Origin: Phycisphaerales bacterium
Lineage (GTDB): Bacteria > Planctomycetota > Phycisphaerae > Phycisphaerales > SM1A02
DNA length: 39,247 nucleotides
Assembly: GCA_009691725.1 (NCBI GenBank)
Contig: SIAP01000020.1
Location: 1-39,247 of the forward strand
Direction: 5' to 3'
The number at the start of each line of letters is the position of its first letter. Position 1 is the stretch's first letter. Both the position numbers and the translations under genes were made by a program. Below, piece after piece: positions 8,305 through 16,583 of this stretch. The notes under the pieces are model-generated. The model saw nothing but the letters and a program-made list of their open reading frames with translations. It had not been told where the DNA came from and did no database searches.

Positions 8305-9942
8305 TTACCGCACCGCCACAAGTCCATCCGCACGCAGATCGCTCGCACCCATCCAGCCGTGCCGCATGCGTACGATCGCTTGTCCCCGTCCAAAGGTCAC
8401 GGATCGCTCGCTCGCGAGAGTGATCTGATGACCGCGCGACTGAAGTTCGGCAATCGTCGCAGGATCGAAGCCAGGTTCGAGTTGCACCTGCATCTCGCGC
8501 ATCCACTGCCACCTCGGCGCATCGAGCGCGGCTTGTGGATTCTGGCCATGATCGATCATTCGCGTGATGATTTGCGTGTGACCCTGCGGTTGCATGAACC
8601 CGCCCATCACTCCAAATGCCATCGCCGCTTCATCGCCGACATCTGTGATGCGCGTCACGAATCCTGGAATGATGGTGTGAAAGGGACGCTTTCCGCCAGC
8701 AACACAATTGGGGTGTCCGCCCTGCAGTGTGAAGCACGCGCCTCGGTTCTGCATGGCGATGCCAGTGCGTGGAATGACGACACCAGATCCAAAGCCCATG
8801 TAATTGCTCTGAATGAAAGACACCATCATGCCACGCGAATCCGCTGCGCACAGGTACACGGTGCCGCCGGGCTTTGGGATGTCACGACTGAAGTCCTGCG
8901 CACGCGTGCGGTCGATGCGATGGACGAGTGCGTCGATGCGATCGCTCGACAGCAACTCGTCTGTCGTGATGCGCATGTGAGCGGGATCTGCGATGTGTGC
9001 GTGCGCGTCGGCGAATCCCAACTTGATCGACTCGATCGAGAGATGCAAAGCGTCAGGACAATCTGCAGAAAGTGCGCCGATGTCGAACCGCTCCAAGATC
9101 GCCAGTGCAATGAGTGCGGCAATTCCCTGCCCGTTTGGGGCGATCTCGTGGACCCGAAATCCCCTGTATCTCTGGGAAATGGGCGGGGTGAAGTCGCTGC
9201 GATGCGACGCGAGATCCTGCGCACGCAAGTGACCACCATGCGCGCGTGATGCTGCGTCGATGGCCTGCGCCAGTTCACCCTCGTACATCGCACGACCATC
9301 ACTCTGCGCAATCATCTCGAGCGTGCGTGCGTGATGAGGGAGACGGACCCGCGCACCCGCCATCGGCGCGGCACCATCCTGAAGAAATGTCTCCTGCCAC
9401 TCCTGTGTGTTGTCCCGCTTGGTGTATGTGACCGCAGCGCGGTGCCACAGCGCCGCCGTGAGCGGAGCAACTTGATAGCCATCTCGCGCATAGTCAATCG
9501 CTGGAGCGAGCAGATCCGCAAAGAGCAATCGTCCAAACTTCTTGGAGAGATCGGCCCAGAGTGCGACTTGCCCGGGCACCGTGATTGGAAGCCATCCTTC
9601 AGTCGGCATCGTGGCGCGTCCCGCGAAATGTTCTGCCGTGAGCGCAGCAGGTGAACGCCCACTTCCATTGGCGCCATGGAGCGACGACCCATCCCACACC
9701 AACGCAAACGCGTCGCCGCCGATTCCATTGGTGGTTGGTTCTGTCACCGTCAGTACCGCAGCGGTCGCGATTGCAGCATCGACGGCGGATCCGCCACGGC
9801 GGAGCATCTCAAGCCCTGCTTGCGCGGCGAGGGGTTGACTCGTCGCAACCATCTCGCTGCCAAACACGAGTTGTCTTTGCGATGGATAGGGCAGATCACC
9901 AGAGCAGGGGATCAAGGCGGGGATGGCCGCGGCGTGCATCAT
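8305..9942 (-). CDS. Gamma-glutamyltransferase family protein (Ntn hydrolase)
   Basis: A 545-residue proenzyme of normal length. The N-terminal half contains GGSAVDAAIATAAVLTVTEPTTNGIGGDAFALV, the glutamyl-binding region; autocleavage is expected before Thr361 in KPGGTVYLCAADSRG, which would become the nucleophile of the small subunit. Further conserved stretches are NYMGFGSGVV and GVMGGFMQPQGH. There is no signal peptide, unlike periplasmic GGT of proteobacteria, so a cytoplasmic YwrD-like enzyme acting on gamma-glutamyl compounds or an acylase is more likely. Two ATGs are adjacent (9942 and 9939). It lies 35 bp after the DUF4230-like gene. Confidence 0.9.
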   Translation of the reverse strand: MMHAAAIPALIPCSGDLPYPSQRQLVFGSEMVATSQPLAAQAGLEMLRRGGSAVDAAIATAAVLTVTEPTTNGIGGDAFALVWDGSSLHGANGSGRSPAALTAEHFAGRATMPTEGWLPITVPGQVALWADLSKKFGRLLFADLLAPAIDYARDGYQVAPLTAALWHRAAVTYTKRDNTQEWQETFLQDGAAPMAGARVRLPHHARTLEMIAQSDGRAMYEGELAQAIDAASRAHGGHLRAQDLASHRSDFTPPISQRYRGFRVHEIAPNGQGIAALIALAILERFDIGALSADCPDALHLSIESIKLGFADAHAHIADPAHMRITTDELLSSDRIDALVHRIDRTRAQDFSRDIPKPGGTVYLCAADSRGMMVSFIQSNYMGFGSGVVIPRTGIAMQNRGACFTLQGGHPNCVAGGKRPFHTIIPGFVTRITDVGDEAAMAFGVMGGFMQPQGHTQIITRMIDHGQNPQAALDAPRWQWMREMQVQLEPGFDPATIAELQSRGHQITLASERSVTFGRGQAIVRMRHGWMGASDLRADGLVAVR

Positions 9943-9977
9943 CGAAGCCTACGCCGATCACTATTCGCCGAGTGTGT

Positions 9978-10760
9978 TCACCGAAAGAACTGCGGCGCGT
10001 CATCGCTCGAAGGTCGACTGACCTTTTCATCTGAGAACTGCACGATGACTCGAATCGGACGACCCGTGGCGCCCGAGAACGCTCCCTCGAAGAGTCGCTG
10101 TACGGTTTGGCGCGCCTCGATTCGGACCTCCGCGAGTGCGGCGGGCTGTTGCGCCGTATGAATGACACTCTCGCGAAGCAGCCTCCTTGCTTGGTCGATA
10201 TCACCGCCGCTTGGGATCAAGTGTTCTACCCAATCATTGTCGATGTACACGCGGATCTGACTGGGATCCGATTGCACTTCGACGACTTTGTCATTCACGA
10301 TGGGGGGCGGGAGGGTCACTATAACCACATCGGTGCTGACCTCTTCGGCAGCCCACGAGTTGTCTGCCTCGATGATGTACTGCGCGCGATTGCCTGGAAC
10401 TTCAAGCAAGATGTGCACCTCGCCAAGCGGTATCGGGTACCCGAATACACCAACAGTTCTGTCGCGATCGACGCGAACCGCGGTGTTGATCGGTCGCCAG
10501 CCCACGACCAGCGCGCCATGTGATTGGAGCTCGCCGAGCGAACTGGTCAGCGTCGTGGAAAGTGTCGTCTTGAATGGATTCAGGAGCGCAAGCGGATTGC
10601 AACTCGTGAGCCCGCCGAGAAACCATACACACACAGCAGCCACCACAATGAGCAGCGCGATCAGACCGACGCAGCCAGTGGTCGAGCCACAACATCCACT
10701 GCTCCGAGGTGGTGCGGTCGAAACTGACGAAGGAGAATGCGACCCGGGCGAATCACTCAT
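9978..10760 (-). CDS. Membrane-anchored DUF4230-like protein
   Basis: About 260 residues. A Ser/Pro/Cys-rich N-terminus is followed by one membrane segment (VGLIALLIVVAAVCVWFLGG) and an extracytoplasmic domain. Its second half, with an ELQSHGALVVGWRP strand, an IVTLPPPIV motif and a late helix LAEVRIEARQTVQRLFEGAF, resembles DUF4230 proteins, bacterial single-pass proteins of unknown role. The match is by eye and moderate. The ATG at 10760 is chosen because it places the anchor 35-40 residues in and is preceded at 9 nt by TATGCT; an upstream in-frame codon at 10811 is possible. Neighbours are metabolic and give no clue to function. Confidence 0.6.
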   Translation of the reverse strand: MSDSPGSHSPSSVSTAPPRSSGCCGSTTGCVGLIALLIVVAAVCVWFLGGLTSCNPLALLNPFKTTLSTTLTSSLGELQSHGALVVGWRPINTAVRVDRDRTVGVFGYPIPLGEVHILLEVPGNRAQYIIEADNSWAAEEVSTDVVIVTLPPPIVNDKVVEVQSDPSQIRVYIDNDWVEHLIPSGGDIDQARRLLRESVIHTAQQPAALAEVRIEARQTVQRLFEGAFSGATGRPIRVIVQFSDEKVSRPSSDDAPQFFR

Positions 10761-10769
10761 ACTCGCCCA

Positions 10770-10775
10770 AGCATA
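10770..10775 (-). promoter_or_regulatory. -10-like TATGCT before the DUF4230-like gene
   Basis: TATGCT on the minus strand ends 9 nt before the ATG at 10760, in the 81-bp gap after leucine dehydrogenase. No good Shine-Dalgarno is seen. It fits the window-wide TANNNT pattern and would imply a very short 5' leader. Confidence 0.35.
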
Positions 10776-10841
10776 CCCACACGCAGTGTCCGAGGACCCG
10801 CGGAGATTCACTTCCCAGCGACGACCACGCTCGACGCTCGA

Positions 10842-11921
10842 TCAGCGCGCACCTGCGTGCGCATTGAGCTTGCTCTGTCGCGCCGCGTCGATTCGCCGTC
10901 TGGCGTAGGAGATCGCTGCGTCTGAAGTGCTCGCTGCATTGACGGATTCGCGCAGGACGGTGAGTGTCGTCTCCTCGATCGCAGAGACCTTTTGATCGAT
11001 GAGAGTTTCAGTCATCCCGAGATGCAGTCCGCCGAGGCGAATGAGTCCACCAGCGTTGGCGATGAAGTCTGGTGCGTAGAGAATGTCGCGTTGTTTCAAC
11101 AGCGCTCCATCCTCGGCGGGATTGAGCAGCTGATTGTTCGCAGTGCCGCAGACAATCTCGCAGTGCAGATTCTTGATCGTCGTGTGATCGAGCATGCCGC
11201 CCATTGCGCATGGCGCGATCACATCGAGTTTTTCAGTGAAGAGATTGCGATCATTTCCAAGCGCGACGCAGCCGAGTTCTTCCACGGCTCGCTTCATCGA
11301 TGGAACATGCACATCGGTCACCATCACTGCGGCGCCAGCGGTCCGGAGCAACTTCGCCAATTTGAATCCCGTTGCCCCACACCCCTGCACGCCGACAGAC
11401 AGGCTTGAAAAGTCGACCTTGCGACCGAGTTGACGCAGACACGCCTTCATCGAATTGAAACATCCCAGAGCCGTCCATGGACTTGGGTCACCACCATGGG
11501 AAACCGCTTCTCCGCCCATGATGTGTCGACACTCTTGCGCCATCCAATCGCAGAACTGCGGGCTCACGCCAACATCTTCGGCTGCGATGTATGTGCCACC
11601 GTGACTCTCGACGAATCGACCCATCGCACGACCCTGTGCTTCGGTGGGTTGCTCGCCAGCGCGAGGGAGCAGGATGATGCTCTTGCCGCCACCGAGCGAA
11701 AGATCTGCCGCCGCTGCTTTGTAGGTCATTCCCTCGGAGAGGCGCAGCACATCAAAGAGTGCGTCGCTCTCGGTGACATAGTGAAATCGTCGCGTCCCGC
11801 CGAGCGCATTTCCCAGCACGGTCGAGTGAATCGCAATGATCGCCCGGAGACCTGTGGCGGGATCGTTGAGAAAGGAAATGCGTTCGTGACCGTGATGAAT
11901 CATGCTTTCGAGAACCTGCAT
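10842..11921 (-). CDS. Leucine dehydrogenase (Glu/Leu/Phe/Val dehydrogenase family)
   Basis: A 359-residue NAD-dependent amino acid dehydrogenase. The N-terminal dimerisation domain has LGNALGGTRR and the catalytic lysines Lys68 and Lys80 in MTYKAAAADLSLGGGKSII, at exactly the positions known for leucine dehydrogenase; AAEDVGVS follows. The Rossmann domain has SVGVQGCGATGFKLAKLL, and PDFIANAGGLI lies near the end. It reversibly deaminates leucine, isoleucine and valine to 2-oxo acids, which feed the E1/E2 complex encoded downstream. GGAG lies 7 nt before the ATG, one of the few clear Shine-Dalgarno sites here. Valine or phenylalanine preference cannot be excluded. Confidence 0.9.
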   Translation of the reverse strand: MQVLESMIHHGHERISFLNDPATGLRAIIAIHSTVLGNALGGTRRFHYVTESDALFDVLRLSEGMTYKAAAADLSLGGGKSIILLPRAGEQPTEAQGRAMGRFVESHGGTYIAAEDVGVSPQFCDWMAQECRHIMGGEAVSHGGDPSPWTALGCFNSMKACLRQLGRKVDFSSLSVGVQGCGATGFKLAKLLRTAGAAVMVTDVHVPSMKRAVEELGCVALGNDRNLFTEKLDVIAPCAMGGMLDHTTIKNLHCEIVCGTANNQLLNPAEDGALLKQRDILYAPDFIANAGGLIRLGGLHLGMTETLIDQKVSAIEETTLTVLRESVNAASTSDAAISYARRRIDAARQSKLNAHAGAR

Positions 11922-12034
11922 TGCAAACTCCGTGGGTTGAGGAATCGAACTTCGAAACGAGAAGCGGAAAGGCTATCAAGGTGGGTCGCACGATCCAAAC
12001 CAAATGACCACACCAGCCGCACGCCGAAGCGCGA

Positions 12035-13993
12035 CTAGAGTCTCCCGCCTGAAAACAGACTGCCCGAACCGAACTGCTTGATGCCGCTCGTGGCGATAGG
12101 CAACCCCGTGCCTCGGGCCGCGATCACTGGCGTGCTCTCTGGAATGGAGTACGCCGCATTGCTGAGACCGTCGGCTTGCTCGAGGACCGAATCTGCGCAG
12201 GCGCGTGCGTTTGAATCGATGTTCCATCGCAGTCCGCGCACTGCCTCATCAATGCTCGCATTGGCAATGGCGCACAAGTGATCCACCACCAGCATCTCAT
12301 GCGCGAGTGCCTTCCCAGTCAGTCCAGTTCCAGTCAGTCCAGCGCGCAATCGTGCGTCGCACTTGCTGAGCGAGCAGGCGATGGCGTGGATCCACAGGGC
12401 AGAATTCGAGAGACGCGCCTGAATGAATTGATTCGTGATGAGCCCCTCCTCGTGTTCCTTGAACATCATCTTGACGTTGTAGGAATGGTCGCGGATCCGG
12501 AACATCAGTTCCTGCGCATGCCGCTGCAATTTGGGATGAATGGTCTCGAAGCGTGGAACCGCGCGACGCATGCCAAGGAAGAGTTCACCACCGATACGCG
12601 CCGCGGCACCCAGTTGCTTGAACGGCTTCGCCTTGACCTGCAGCAGCCACTCGCCGAGTTGCTTGGATCCATAGGCAAAGATGAACGAGTGCATCACTTC
12701 GTTCGCGCCTTCGACGATGGTGTTGATGCGTGAATCGCGCCAGATGCGTTCGATATTGTTCTCGGTCATGTAGGACTCGCCGCCGAGGATTTGCATGGCG
12801 TCGTCTACGGTGCGAAAGCCGTATTCGCTGCAGAACACCTTGCACATCGCGGTCTCAAGCATGACATCCTCGTCGTTGCGATCGAGGAAACCAGTCGTCA
12901 TGTAGAGCATCGCGTCCATCGCATAGACCATGGCGGCACTTCGTGCGAGTCGCTCCTTCACCAGATCGAATTCGCCAAGACTGCGATCGAATTGATGTCG
13001 GTACTTCGCCCACTTGGTCGCTTGCTCGAATGCGTACTTCGCGCCGCCGATCATTCCGGCGGAAAGTGTGCAGCGGCCAAAGTTGAGGCAGGTCAGGGCA
13101 ACGTTCAGTCCGCGACCCTCTTTCGAGAGCAGATTCTCGCGTGGAACTTTGACATTGGTCAACCGAATGCGCGCTTGCCATGTTCCTCGGATGCCGCACT
13201 TTGCTCGGTTGCGACTAAAAATCTCGACTCCTGCCATGTCGGGGGTGCAGATGAGTGCAGTGACGCCGTCCTTGATCTTGCCAGTCTTTGGATCGGTGAG
13301 CTGCTGCTTGCACATCACGGTGAAGAGACCGCTGAGCGCCGCAGAAGTCGCCCACTTTTTCTCTCCATTGAGGATGTAGTGCGTGCCATCTTCGCTCAGT
13401 TCGCAGCGGGTTTCTTGCCCGCCAGCGTCGCATCCAACATTTGGCTCGCTCAGGCAGAATGCGCTCAAAGTGTCCTTGGCCATGCGCGGCAAATACTTTG
13501 CCTTCTGTGCGTCACTTCCAAACAACATGAGTGCTCTGCAACCGATCGATTGATGGGCAGACACAAGGACCGCAGTCGATCCACAGGTTCGTCCGATCCG
13601 TTCGAGCACGCGGTTGTAACTGGTGATCCCAAATCCACCACCACCGTACGCAACCGAAATGGTCATCCCCAGCACCCCAAGATCGAAGAGGCGGGTCATC
13701 ACCCAGTCAGGAATGTTCTGGTCTTGATCGATCTCATGGGTGGGATGTTCCGTGAGCAGGTACTGGTCAAGCGTTGCCAAGAGCGCATCGCAGCGGGCGG
13801 TTTCTTCGCGTGCAATGGTCGGGTACGGGAAGAGCAGTTCCTCGCGAAAGTTCCCCCAGAAGAAGTTCTTGACTGAGCCCATCGTCGTTGGATCTGGACC
13901 GAGCATCTCCTGCGCTGCCTCGATTTGTTTGCGATCTTTCTCGGAAACATTCTTGAGACTGTCGGAAAGACTTGGTGTGCTCTGTGTGCTCAT
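12035..13993 (-). CDS. Large (VLCAD-type) acyl-CoA dehydrogenase
   Basis: A 652-residue FAD enzyme, longer than the usual 380-400 because a helical domain of about 170 residues follows the catalytic core, as in very-long-chain acyl-CoA dehydrogenase/ACAD9. Core motifs are LGMTISVAYGGGGFG, LSEPNVGCDAGGQ, NGEKKWATSAAL and QILGGESYMTENN; the catalytic base is Glu428 in TIVEGANEVMHSF. It introduces the 2,3 double bond into an acyl-CoA. Location between leucine dehydrogenase and three crotonase genes suggests work on branched or medium chains, although the architecture speaks for long chains. The ATG at 13993 is preferred; the frame continues upstream but would overlap the crotonase gene. TATCTT ends 11 nt before the ATG. 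Confidence 0.92.
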   Translation of the reverse strand: MSTQSTPSLSDSLKNVSEKDRKQIEAAQEMLGPDPTTMGSVKNFFWGNFREELLFPYPTIAREETARCDALLATLDQYLLTEHPTHEIDQDQNIPDWVMTRLFDLGVLGMTISVAYGGGGFGITSYNRVLERIGRTCGSTAVLVSAHQSIGCRALMLFGSDAQKAKYLPRMAKDTLSAFCLSEPNVGCDAGGQETRCELSEDGTHYILNGEKKWATSAALSGLFTVMCKQQLTDPKTGKIKDGVTALICTPDMAGVEIFSRNRAKCGIRGTWQARIRLTNVKVPRENLLSKEGRGLNVALTCLNFGRCTLSAGMIGGAKYAFEQATKWAKYRHQFDRSLGEFDLVKERLARSAAMVYAMDAMLYMTTGFLDRNDEDVMLETAMCKVFCSEYGFRTVDDAMQILGGESYMTENNIERIWRDSRINTIVEGANEVMHSFIFAYGSKQLGEWLLQVKAKPFKQLGAAARIGGELFLGMRRAVPRFETIHPKLQRHAQELMFRIRDHSYNVKMMFKEHEEGLITNQFIQARLSNSALWIHAIACSLSKCDARLRAGLTGTGLTGKALAHEMLVVDHLCAIANASIDEAVRGLRWNIDSNARACADSVLEQADGLSNAAYSIPESTPVIAARGTGLPIATSGIKQFGSGSLFSGGRL

Positions 13994-14004
13994 GGTTGAA
14001 TCCA

Positions 14005-14010
14005 AAGATA
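14005..14010 (-). promoter_or_regulatory. -10-like TATCTT before the acyl-CoA dehydrogenase gene
   Basis: TATCTT on the minus strand ends 11 nt before the ATG at 13993, in the 49-bp gap after the first crotonase gene. No Shine-Dalgarno is visible, so a short-leader promoter is conceivable. Confidence 0.3.
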
Positions 14011-14042
14011 CCGCAAGGCCCCGCATTTTCCCCTTCACAGAG

Positions 14043-14915
14043 TCATTGGGCGGGTTTGAGGAATTGCGCCAGTTTCTCGCGTGCCGTCGCAGTGTGGCGA
14101 AGTGCCACGAGGTGGGATCGCTCCGCAGCGAGCGCGTCCGCCCATCCGCGCGCTGCACCCACTGCAACGCAGTCGAGCACAGCATCGGATGAAGCGGTTG
14201 GAGCGAGTGTGCCTCGCGCACGGATGAGCGCAGCGTCGATGGCGCAGGCATTGGCAGCAGAAATTGCTGGCGGATGATCGAGTGGACGGGTGCGCGGATG
14301 CGAACGGAGCCACTCGTGTGCGAGCGTGAGTGCGTCTGCAGTGGTCGCAGCAGTGCCGTTGAAGAGTCTGGGGGGAACCTCGCTCACGATGTCGGTGCGA
14401 CCCGTTGCGGTTCGCACAATCGCCTCGAATGGATCGATGCGCGCTGGCAACATCTGCGTGCCTCCCCATCCCGGGCAGATGCCAAGCGAAGACTCTGGCA
14501 GACCGATGCGCCACGGCTTGTCGGTTGCGCTGGGCAGGACGCCGATGATTCCATCGCAGTGCATGGCGACTTCCAATCCGCCTCCGAGCGCCGCGCGGTG
14601 CACGAGTGCGACGGTCGGGCACGAGAGACGATGCAGCCGAGCGAAGGCGTCTGTTCCCCGTTGCAGATAGCGGTGGAGCGCTGCGTCATCGAGTGCATCA
14701 ATCTCGGCGAGATCTGCTCCAGCGACGAAGACGCGTTCGCTTGCGGAGCGCAGAATGACGCCAGTGGGTGTCATGGCCGCAACGGCATCGAGCGTGAGTG
14801 CGATTTCCCCGATCAACCACGCATCAAGAACGACCACGCCGCCACGAGGCTTGGTGGGATTCGCCGTGAGGGAGAGGATGACAACGCCATCCGCAGTCGT
14901 TTCAATTGGAAGCAT
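14043..14915 (-). CDS. Crotonase-family enoyl-CoA hydratase with both catalytic glutamates
   Basis: A 290-residue crotonase. The oxyanion-hole parts are RVFVAGADLAEID and AALGGG; both glutamates of hydratases are there, Glu115 in GGGLEVAMHCDG and Glu141 in IGLPESSLGICPGWGGTQ, with a short insertion between them. The sequence resembles the N-terminal hydratase part of FadB/FadJ fusion proteins, but here it stands alone, without the 3-hydroxyacyl-CoA dehydrogenase domain. It should hydrate trans-2-enoyl-CoA made by the acyl-CoA dehydrogenase encoded 49 bp further on. Its ATG is 2 bp after the stop of the next crotonase gene, so they form one operon. Confidence 0.88.
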   Translation of the reverse strand: MLPIETTADGVVILSLTANPTKPRGGVVVLDAWLIGEIALTLDAVAAMTPTGVILRSASERVFVAGADLAEIDALDDAALHRYLQRGTDAFARLHRLSCPTVALVHRAALGGGLEVAMHCDGIIGVLPSATDKPWRIGLPESSLGICPGWGGTQMLPARIDPFEAIVRTATGRTDIVSEVPPRLFNGTAATTADALTLAHEWLRSHPRTRPLDHPPAISAANACAIDAALIRARGTLAPTASSDAVLDCVAVGAARGWADALAAERSHLVALRHTATAREKLAQFLKPAQ

Positions 14916-14917
14916 GG

Positions 14918-15703
14918 TCAGGTCCGAGGTTGGCTTGGAGGAGCGATTTGAAAGTGACGCTGAAGATGTGCTTGCGCCTCTGGTGACGCGATCACCCGCG
15001 CAGAAAGTTCCGCTGCAGCGCGGGCAATCGACTCATCGTCGGATCCATCGAGTTCATTGAGGAATCGCTTGGTGCACGCAATGGCGTTCACGCCGCCCGT
15101 CATAAGTCGTGCCGCTAAGTCCGCGACGGTCCCATCAAGCTGTGCGGCTTCGACGCAGTGTGTCACAAGACCGCGGGTGAGTGCATCCGTGCCGCACAAT
15201 GTTCCACCCAAGAGCAGCATTGCGCGGGCTGGTCCAGCGCCGATTTTCTTGATGAGCCAGGGTGCCACCACCGCAGGGCAGACGCCCAGATCAACTTCTG
15301 GATACCCCAACTTTGCCTCTGGATGTGTGACTGCGAAGTCGCAGACCACGACGAGTCCGCATCCGCCGCCGATCGCCGCCCCCTGCACACGCGCGATGGT
15401 TGGAACGGGAAGTTGTCGAAGTGCCAGCAGTGACAGCGACAACTGTTGAAGCATTTCGCCCATCCGCACTGGGTCATGCAAGACGGCCTTCAGGTCCATC
15501 CCAGCGCAGAAAGATTTTCCATTGCCAGCGACGACAACAACTCGGATGGTGTCTGGCTCTGCTGCAACGCGCGCGGCGACGTCGCGGATCACCTTCGCAA
15601 GTGCGTGAATCAACTCGAAACTGAGCGCATTTCGCGCCTGCGGGCGGGCGAGTGTGATCGTCGCGCACCCCGCATTGACCGACAGCGAAACGAGTTCATC
15701 CAT
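14918..15703 (-). CDS. Crotonase-family protein, methylglutaconyl-CoA hydratase (LiuC)-like
   Basis: A 261-residue crotonase. CAGMDL and GAAIGGGCGLVVVCD make the oxyanion hole. The first hydratase glutamate position is Gly116, while the second is kept as Glu136 in LGYPEVDLGVCPAVVAPWL. The GL-CD, EV-LG-PAVV pattern is common in LiuC-type methylglutaconyl-CoA hydratases of leucine breakdown, which fits the leucine dehydrogenase and acyl-CoA dehydrogenase nearby. The ATG at 15703 is chosen; a TTG at 15721 would add six residues. It lies 24 bp after the third crotonase gene and 2 bp before the first. Other activities of this diverse superfamily are possible. Confidence 0.85.
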   Translation of the reverse strand: MDELVSLSVNAGCATITLARPQARNALSFELIHALAKVIRDVAARVAAEPDTIRVVVVAGNGKSFCAGMDLKAVLHDPVRMGEMLQQLSLSLLALRQLPVPTIARVQGAAIGGGCGLVVVCDFAVTHPEAKLGYPEVDLGVCPAVVAPWLIKKIGAGPARAMLLLGGTLCGTDALTRGLVTHCVEAAQLDGTVADLAARLMTGGVNAIACTKRFLNELDGSDDESIARAAAELSARVIASPEAQAHLQRHFQIAPPSQPRT

Positions 15704-15727
15704 GGCGGCAAGACTACGCAATCGGGT

Positions 15728-16510
15728 TCACGGCGTGCGTGCGCGGCGTCTCCATGCATCAGCGAGCAGGGTTCGAGATTCCACTTCGGTGCACAACGCA
15801 GCGGTCGCGCTCGCGACGCGATCCGCCGCTGCCCCGAACTGTCCGGCGGGTCCTGTGCCATCGATTGCATTCAGCCACGCCTTCGTTTCGCGCAGCGCCT
15901 GGGGACCCTTGGATCGCAGTTCTTCGAGAAGTTCTCCGACGAGTGCATTGAGCGATGGTTCATCAGGGGCAATTCTGTGTACGAGCCCAAGCACCGCGGC
16001 GCGCTGCGCATCAACGATTTCCCCAGAGAGCGTGAGCACGCGCGCGCCACCGCATCCTGCACTTCCCATGAGCGTCGGAAGGCTGACCGCAGGCGAGACT
16101 CCGATGCGATGCACCGGATATCCAAATGTCGCCTGCTCGCTCGCGCAGACGATGTCGCACGAAGCAACGATCGCGCATCCCCCCGCGAGCGCGGGTCCGT
16201 GCACCTGCGCCACAACCACAGCGGGCATTGCGCGCAGGGCGCGCGTCAACGAACTCAACCGCAGTACGAAGCCGGCCAGCGTGTGAGGATCATCGACGCA
16301 CTCTTGAAGGTTGAATCCAGCGCAGAACGCCGGTCCACATGCGCACAGGCGAACCGCGATGAGTTCCCGTCGCTCCGCCATGGCGTGCGCATCACCGACG
16401 GCGCTCTCCAATTGTTCGAAGAGCAGACTCCCCAGCGCATTCCGTCGCGCTGGATCGGACAGGGTGATGGTGCAGACTCCATTGGCAGATGATGCTGTGA
16501 CGAGGCGCAT
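15728..16510 (-). CDS. Crotonase-family protein lacking both hydratase glutamates
   Basis: A 260-residue crotonase, clearly a paralogue of the next gene (shared PAFCAG, GGC-IV-SCD and GYP-IGV-PAV wording). The oxyanion hole is intact (FCAGFNL, ALAGGCA), but the two catalytic glutamate positions are Ala113 and Val133. It should therefore not be a classical hydratase; it may be an isomerase, thioesterase, decarboxylase or a non-catalytic partner. It heads the long minus-strand run and diverges from the histidine phosphatase gene across 73 bp. The ATG at 16510 is chosen because upstream in-frame codons run antisense through the phosphatase gene and add a non-homologous tail. No Shine-Dalgarno is visible. 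Confidence 0.85.
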   Translation of the reverse strand: MRLVTASSANGVCTITLSDPARRNALGSLLFEQLESAVGDAHAMAERRELIAVRLCACGPAFCAGFNLQECVDDPHTLAGFVLRLSSLTRALRAMPAVVVAQVHGPALAGGCAIVASCDIVCASEQATFGYPVHRIGVSPAVSLPTLMGSAGCGGARVLTLSGEIVDAQRAAVLGLVHRIAPDEPSLNALVGELLEELRSKGPQALRETKAWLNAIDGTGPAGQFGAAADRVASATAALCTEVESRTLLADAWRRRARTP

Positions 16511-16564
16511 GGTGGGGAGTGCGTGTGGGGGAGTGGTCGCGTGGCAGATCGAACTCGTGCAGGG

Positions 16565-16570
16565 TATTGT
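16565..16570 (+). promoter_or_regulatory. -10-like TATTGT before the histidine phosphatase operon
   Basis: TATTGT lies 13 nt before the ATG at 16584 in the 73-bp divergent gap. No Shine-Dalgarno precedes the ATG. It would place the transcription start about 6 nt before the start codon. Confidence 0.35.
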
Positions 16571-16583
16571 CACGCCACGCCCC

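Noticed and set aside
13994-14251. N-terminal extension of the acyl-CoA dehydrogenase
   Set aside because: It would overlap the crotonase gene by over 200 bp and encodes Arg/Ser-rich sequence without similarity to the family.
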